A DNA stretch of 64,000 nucleotides from the NCBI GenBank assembly GCA_902761535.1, contig CACWKS010000009.1, positions 1-64,000 of the forward strand. Reading direction: 5' to 3'. Every line of letters starts with the position of its first letter. The first letter of the stretch is position 1. Below are positions 63,803 to 64,000 of this stretch, in pieces. A program made the translations under genes and the position numbers. Source of the DNA: an uncultured Pseudomonadota bacterium. Its GTDB lineage: Bacteria; Pseudomonadota; Alphaproteobacteria; RF32; CAG-239. The notes under the pieces were generated by a model. That model was given only the letters and a program-made list of their open reading frames with translations. It did not search any database and was not told the origin of the DNA.

Positions 63803-64000
63803 ATGAATTGGCTTTGGAATATTTTATATTATGTTGTTCCGTTTTTAGTAGTTCTCGGAATATTAGTTTTTGTTCACGAGTTCGGACATTATTTGGTTGC
63901 CAAACTATGCGGAGTTAAGGTTGAAGAATTTTCGCTCGGTTTTGGCAAAATGTTGTGGGGAAAACGCGACAAGTCCGGCACTTTGTGGAAAATATCGGCA
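63803..64000 (+). CDS. rseP: site-2 protease RseP, cut by the window end
   Basis: Only the first 66 residues are visible. VFVHEFGHYLVA (about 23-34) is the Zn-binding HExxH motif within the first transmembrane helix, followed by the KVEEFSLGFG stretch typical of the family. RseP cleaves membrane-bound anti-sigma factors. It directly follows cdsA by 9 bp. Confidence 0.93.
   Translation, partial: MNWLWNILYYVVPFLVVLGILVFVHEFGHYLVAKLCGVKVEEFSLGFGKMLWGKRDKSGTLWKISA

Overview
The window is a low-GC, gene-dense stretch of a Gram-negative alphaproteobacterial chromosome. This rests on VirB-type secretion genes, an autotransporter, MlaC, the pyrH-frr-uppS-cdsA-rseP block, and alphaproteobacterial-style gene content. 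A class III (strictly anaerobic) ribonucleotide reductase and a flavodiiron protein point to an anaerobic or microaerobic life. My best guess, which is inference, is an uncultivated host-associated or gut alphaproteobacterium (RF32-like); no rRNA is present to settle it.

Region 1 (about 1-28,100, all + strand) is a large, divergent type IV secretion locus. Six exported proteins come first (117-10222). Most carry signal peptides and coiled coils, and they are packed with overlapping stops and starts. They run directly into a VirB8. After a 125-bp gap holding a perfect dyad come a VirB7-like lipoprotein, a second VirB8, a VirB9 with a C-terminal SPOR-like domain, and two giant repeat proteins. 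The first is inner-membrane anchored with an Ig-like ASH-type domain. The second has a signal peptide and a C-terminal VirB10/TrbI channel domain. Both are built of the same 17-residue repeat. VirB11 follows, then a coiled-coil protein with a polylysine tract, a small soluble protein, a secretin-like lipoprotein and a one-TM protein. VirB2, B3, B4, B6 and D4 are not in the window. The VirB10 scaffold appears to be split between two polypeptides.

Region 2 (28,168-37,140) holds mtaB and ftsY, then marC and cca on the minus strand. After a dispersed repeat and a good promoter candidate come a small Cys-containing exported protein and a 990-residue protein with a type IV prepilin N-terminus and a 51-bp tandem repeat. 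A 1-kb gene-free interval filled with several families of dispersed and inverted repeats follows, ending at tRNA-Pro(GGG).

Region 3 (37,140-44,715) starts with a duplicated 5' half of that tRNA and a YgiW/BOF-like exported protein. Next is an anaerobic ribonucleotide reductase operon preceded by two NrdR boxes 31 bp apart. In that operon the glycyl-radical domain is a separate 72-residue gene between nrdD and nrdG. An autotransporter and an orphan small gene complete the region.

Region 4 (44,717-64,000) is mostly housekeeping: a flavodiiron protein, cysS, gltX, mlaC, a solute-binding protein, prmA, an M24 aminopeptidase, thyA-folA, xseA, an M23 peptidase, a CheY-like receiver, uppP, tRNA-Leu(CAG), a truncated serine recombinase next to that tRNA, then pyrH-frr-uppS-cdsA-rseP (rseP cut by the window edge; dxr absent from its common place).
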